Assembly: GCA_023427945.1 (NCBI GenBank)
Contig: JAEYZR010000120.1
Span: 1 to 17,333 of the forward strand
DNA length: 17,333 nt
Direction: 5' to 3'
Origin: Pseudomonadota bacterium
GTDB taxonomy: Bacteria > Pseudomonadota > Gammaproteobacteria > Burkholderiales > Burkholderiaceae_B
The notes beneath the pieces were generated by a model. It did not search any database. It was not told the origin of the DNA and worked only from the letters and a program-made list of their open reading frames with translations. The position numbers were made by a program, and so were the translations under genes. Below, piece after piece: positions 15,789 through 17,333 of this stretch. Positions within the stretch are counted from its first letter, which is position 1, and the number at the start of each line of letters is the position of its first letter.

Positions 15789-17333
15789 ATGTCCATACCG
15801 GATCAGTCTTATGTCGAGTGGCTGTTGAGCAAGTCGATGCTGGCCCGCGCACGTGAACGGGCGCGCCTTTACGGGGGGCAGAGCCGGCTGTGGATGCATC
15901 CCTATGCCGAGGCTCGCCCGCGTGCGGCCACCGAAATCGCGTCGGTCTGGGTCACCACCTATCCCGAGTCCATCATCACCCGCGAGGGCGAGTCGATCCT
16001 GAAGACGCTGGGCGATCCTCAACTGTGGCAGGTGCTGTCGTCCCTCGGGGTGCAGGCGATCCATACGGGGCCGACCAAGGTCGGCGGCGGGCTGAGCGGC
16101 TATACCGAAACGCCCACCATCGACGGCAATTTCGACCGCATCGGATTCGACATCGACCGCCGCTTCGGCAGCGATGAGGAATACGTGGCCTTCAGCCGCA
16201 TCGCCTCGGCCTTCAACGCCATCATCATCGACGACGTCATCCCCTCGCATACCGGCAAGGGCGCAGACTTCCGGCTGGCCGAAATGGCCTATGGCGACTA
16301 TCCCGGGCTCTACCACATGGTGGAGATCAAGCCCGAGGACTGGGGCGTGTTGCCCGATGTCCCCGAGGGGCGCGACGCCGTGAACCTGCCACCGGCCACG
16401 GTGGATGTGCTCAAGGAGAAGTGTTATCTGGTGGGGCAGTTGCAGCGGGTGATCTTCTTCGAGCCGGGCGTGAAAGAGACCGACTGGAGCGCCACAGGCG
16501 AAATCACGGGTGTGGATGGCGTGACGCGGCGCTGGGCCTATCTGCACTACTTCAAGGCGGGACAACCTTCGTTGAACTGGCTGGACCCCAGCTTCGCCGC
16601 CCAGCAGCTGATCGTGGGCGATGCCCTGCATTGCATGGACGTCATGGGCGCACGCGGGTTGCGTCTGGACGCCAACGGCTTTCTCGGGGTCGAACGGCGC
16701 ACCGGGGAAAATGCCTGGTCCGAGAGCCATCCACTGTCCATCGTGGGCAACCAGATTCTGGGCGGCATGATTCGCAAGGCGGGCGGCTTCAGTTTCCAGG
16801 AACTGAACCTGACCGTCGACGACATTGCGGCAATGTCCAAGGGCGGGGCCGACCTCTCCTACGATTTCATCACGCGCCCGGCCTACCATCATGCGGTGCT
16901 CACCGGCGACACCGAATTCCTGCGGCTGATGCTGCGTACCGTTCACCAGTACGGCATCGATCCGGCTTCGCTGATCCACGCCTTGCAGAACCACGACGAA
17001 CTGACGCTTGAGCTGGTGCACTTCTGGACCTTGCACGCCGCCACCATGTTCACCTACCACGGCCAGACTCTGCCGGGCAATATTCTGCGCGAGCACATCC
17101 GCGAGACCATGTACGAGAAGCTCAGTGGCGAGCACGCGCCGTATAACCTGCGCTTTGTCACCAATGGGGTGGCCTGCACCTCGGCCAGTGTGGCGGCGGC
17201 CGCGCTCGGCCTGCGCGACCTGGATCTCCTGACCGACGAAGACATCGAACGCATCAAGCGCGTGCACCTGCTCATGGCCATGTTCAATGCCATGCAGCCC
17301 GGCGTATTCGCCCTGTCGGGCTGGGATCTGGTG
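15789..17333 (+). CDS. treS: Trehalose synthase (maltose alpha-D-glucosyltransferase), N-terminal part
   Basis: All 515 codons from ATG 15789 to the right edge are open, so the gene continues beyond the window. It is a GH13 enzyme that interconverts maltose and trehalose. The four GH13 regions are visible: DDVIPSHTG (148-156), RLDANGF with nucleophile Asp294, FQELNL with acid/base Glu338, and NHDE with Asp403. The start MSIPDQSYVEWLLSKSMLAR and segments such as HTGKGADFRLAEMAYGDYPG closely match the 689-residue Pseudomonas stutzeri trehalose synthase as I recall it, rather than the Mycobacterium-type TreS. About 175 residues would then be missing. AAGGCGAG lies a few bases before the ATG. Role: trehalose formation or turnover in osmotic or carbon-storage metabolism. 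Confidence 0.92.
   Translation, partial: MSIPDQSYVEWLLSKSMLARARERARLYGGQSRLWMHPYAEARPRAATEIASVWVTTYPESIITREGESILKTLGDPQLWQVLSSLGVQAIHTGPTKVGGGLSGYTETPTIDGNFDRIGFDIDRRFGSDEEYVAFSRIASAFNAIIIDDVIPSHTGKGADFRLAEMAYGDYPGLYHMVEIKPEDWGVLPDVPEGRDAVNLPPATVDVLKEKCYLVGQLQRVIFFEPGVKETDWSATGEITGVDGVTRRWAYLHYFKAGQPSLNWLDPSFAAQQLIVGDALHCMDVMGARGLRLDANGFLGVERRTGENAWSESHPLSIVGNQILGGMIRKAGGFSFQELNLTVDDIAAMSKGGADLSYDFITRPAYHHAVLTGDTEFLRLMLRTVHQYGIDPASLIHALQNHDELTLELVHFWTLHAATMFTYHGQTLPGNILREHIRETMYEKLSGEHAPYNLRFVTNGVACTSASVAAAALGLRDLDLLTDEDIERIKRVHLLMAMFNAMQPGVFALSGWDLV

Noticed and set aside
15525..17267. 580-codon open frame on the minus strand opposite treS
   Set aside because: The plus strand encodes an intact GH13 enzyme with all catalytic motifs; the antisense frame has no recognisable motifs and reflects high-GC codon bias.

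Overview
The window reads as chromosomal DNA of a high-GC betaproteobacterium, most likely Alcaligenaceae (Bordetella/Achromobacter type). The grounds are the Bug-family (TctC) solute receptor cut by the left edge, G/C-ending codons throughout, dense gene packing, and the family set present. I see no rRNA, tRNA, insertion sequence, phage gene or CRISPR array. All assignments come from reading the sequence and from recalled family motifs; no database search was run.

Layout. (1) 1-205 (-): N-terminus of a Bug-type periplasmic receptor. (2) 361-2145 (+): a two-component pair, a soluble PAS/HisKA_3 histidine kinase and a NarL/FixJ-type response regulator. (3) 2341-6511 (+): a tightly packed cyanate-use operon made of a DJ-1/PfpI isonitrile-hydratase-like enzyme, CynA (Tat-exported binding protein), CynB (permease), CynD (ATPase) and CynS (cyanase). 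Its 195-bp leader holds two tandem NtrC-like sites and a perfect 14-bp inverted repeat whose right arm covers the ribosome binding site and start codon of the first gene. (4) 6600-8699 (+): a small secreted protein of unknown role and a TerC/CBS/CorC-HlyC membrane protein (YoaE type). (5) 8696-9586 (-): a methyltransferase with an export signal. (6) 9836-14778: a copper locus with a CopR/CusR-type regulator and CopS/CusS-type kinase (+), the Cu(I) P-type ATPase CopA (-), and a DUF305 periplasmic Met/His protein (+). copA and the DUF305 gene diverge from two back-to-back promoters with the MerR/CueR layout (TTGACC, 19-bp spacer containing a dyad, -10). A CusR-like box precedes the two-component genes. 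(7) 14785-15669 (-): an EamA/RarD-like transporter. (8) 15789 to the right edge (+): trehalose synthase TreS, cut by the window.

How it fits together. The cyn block would import cyanate through CynABD and decompose it with bicarbonate through CynS to ammonia and CO2. The NtrC-like sites suggest it is switched on by nitrogen limitation. The PfpI-like first gene is the least explained part and may extend the pathway to another C-N substrate. The copper block pairs Cu(I) efflux and a periplasmic copper-binding candidate, apparently under cytosolic (CueR-like, regulator not in the window) control, with a periplasmic-sensing two-component system next to it. The most interesting unexplained points are the cyn leader structure, the Cys/His-rich extension before the CynA Tat signal, and the exported methyltransferase facing the copper sensor genes.
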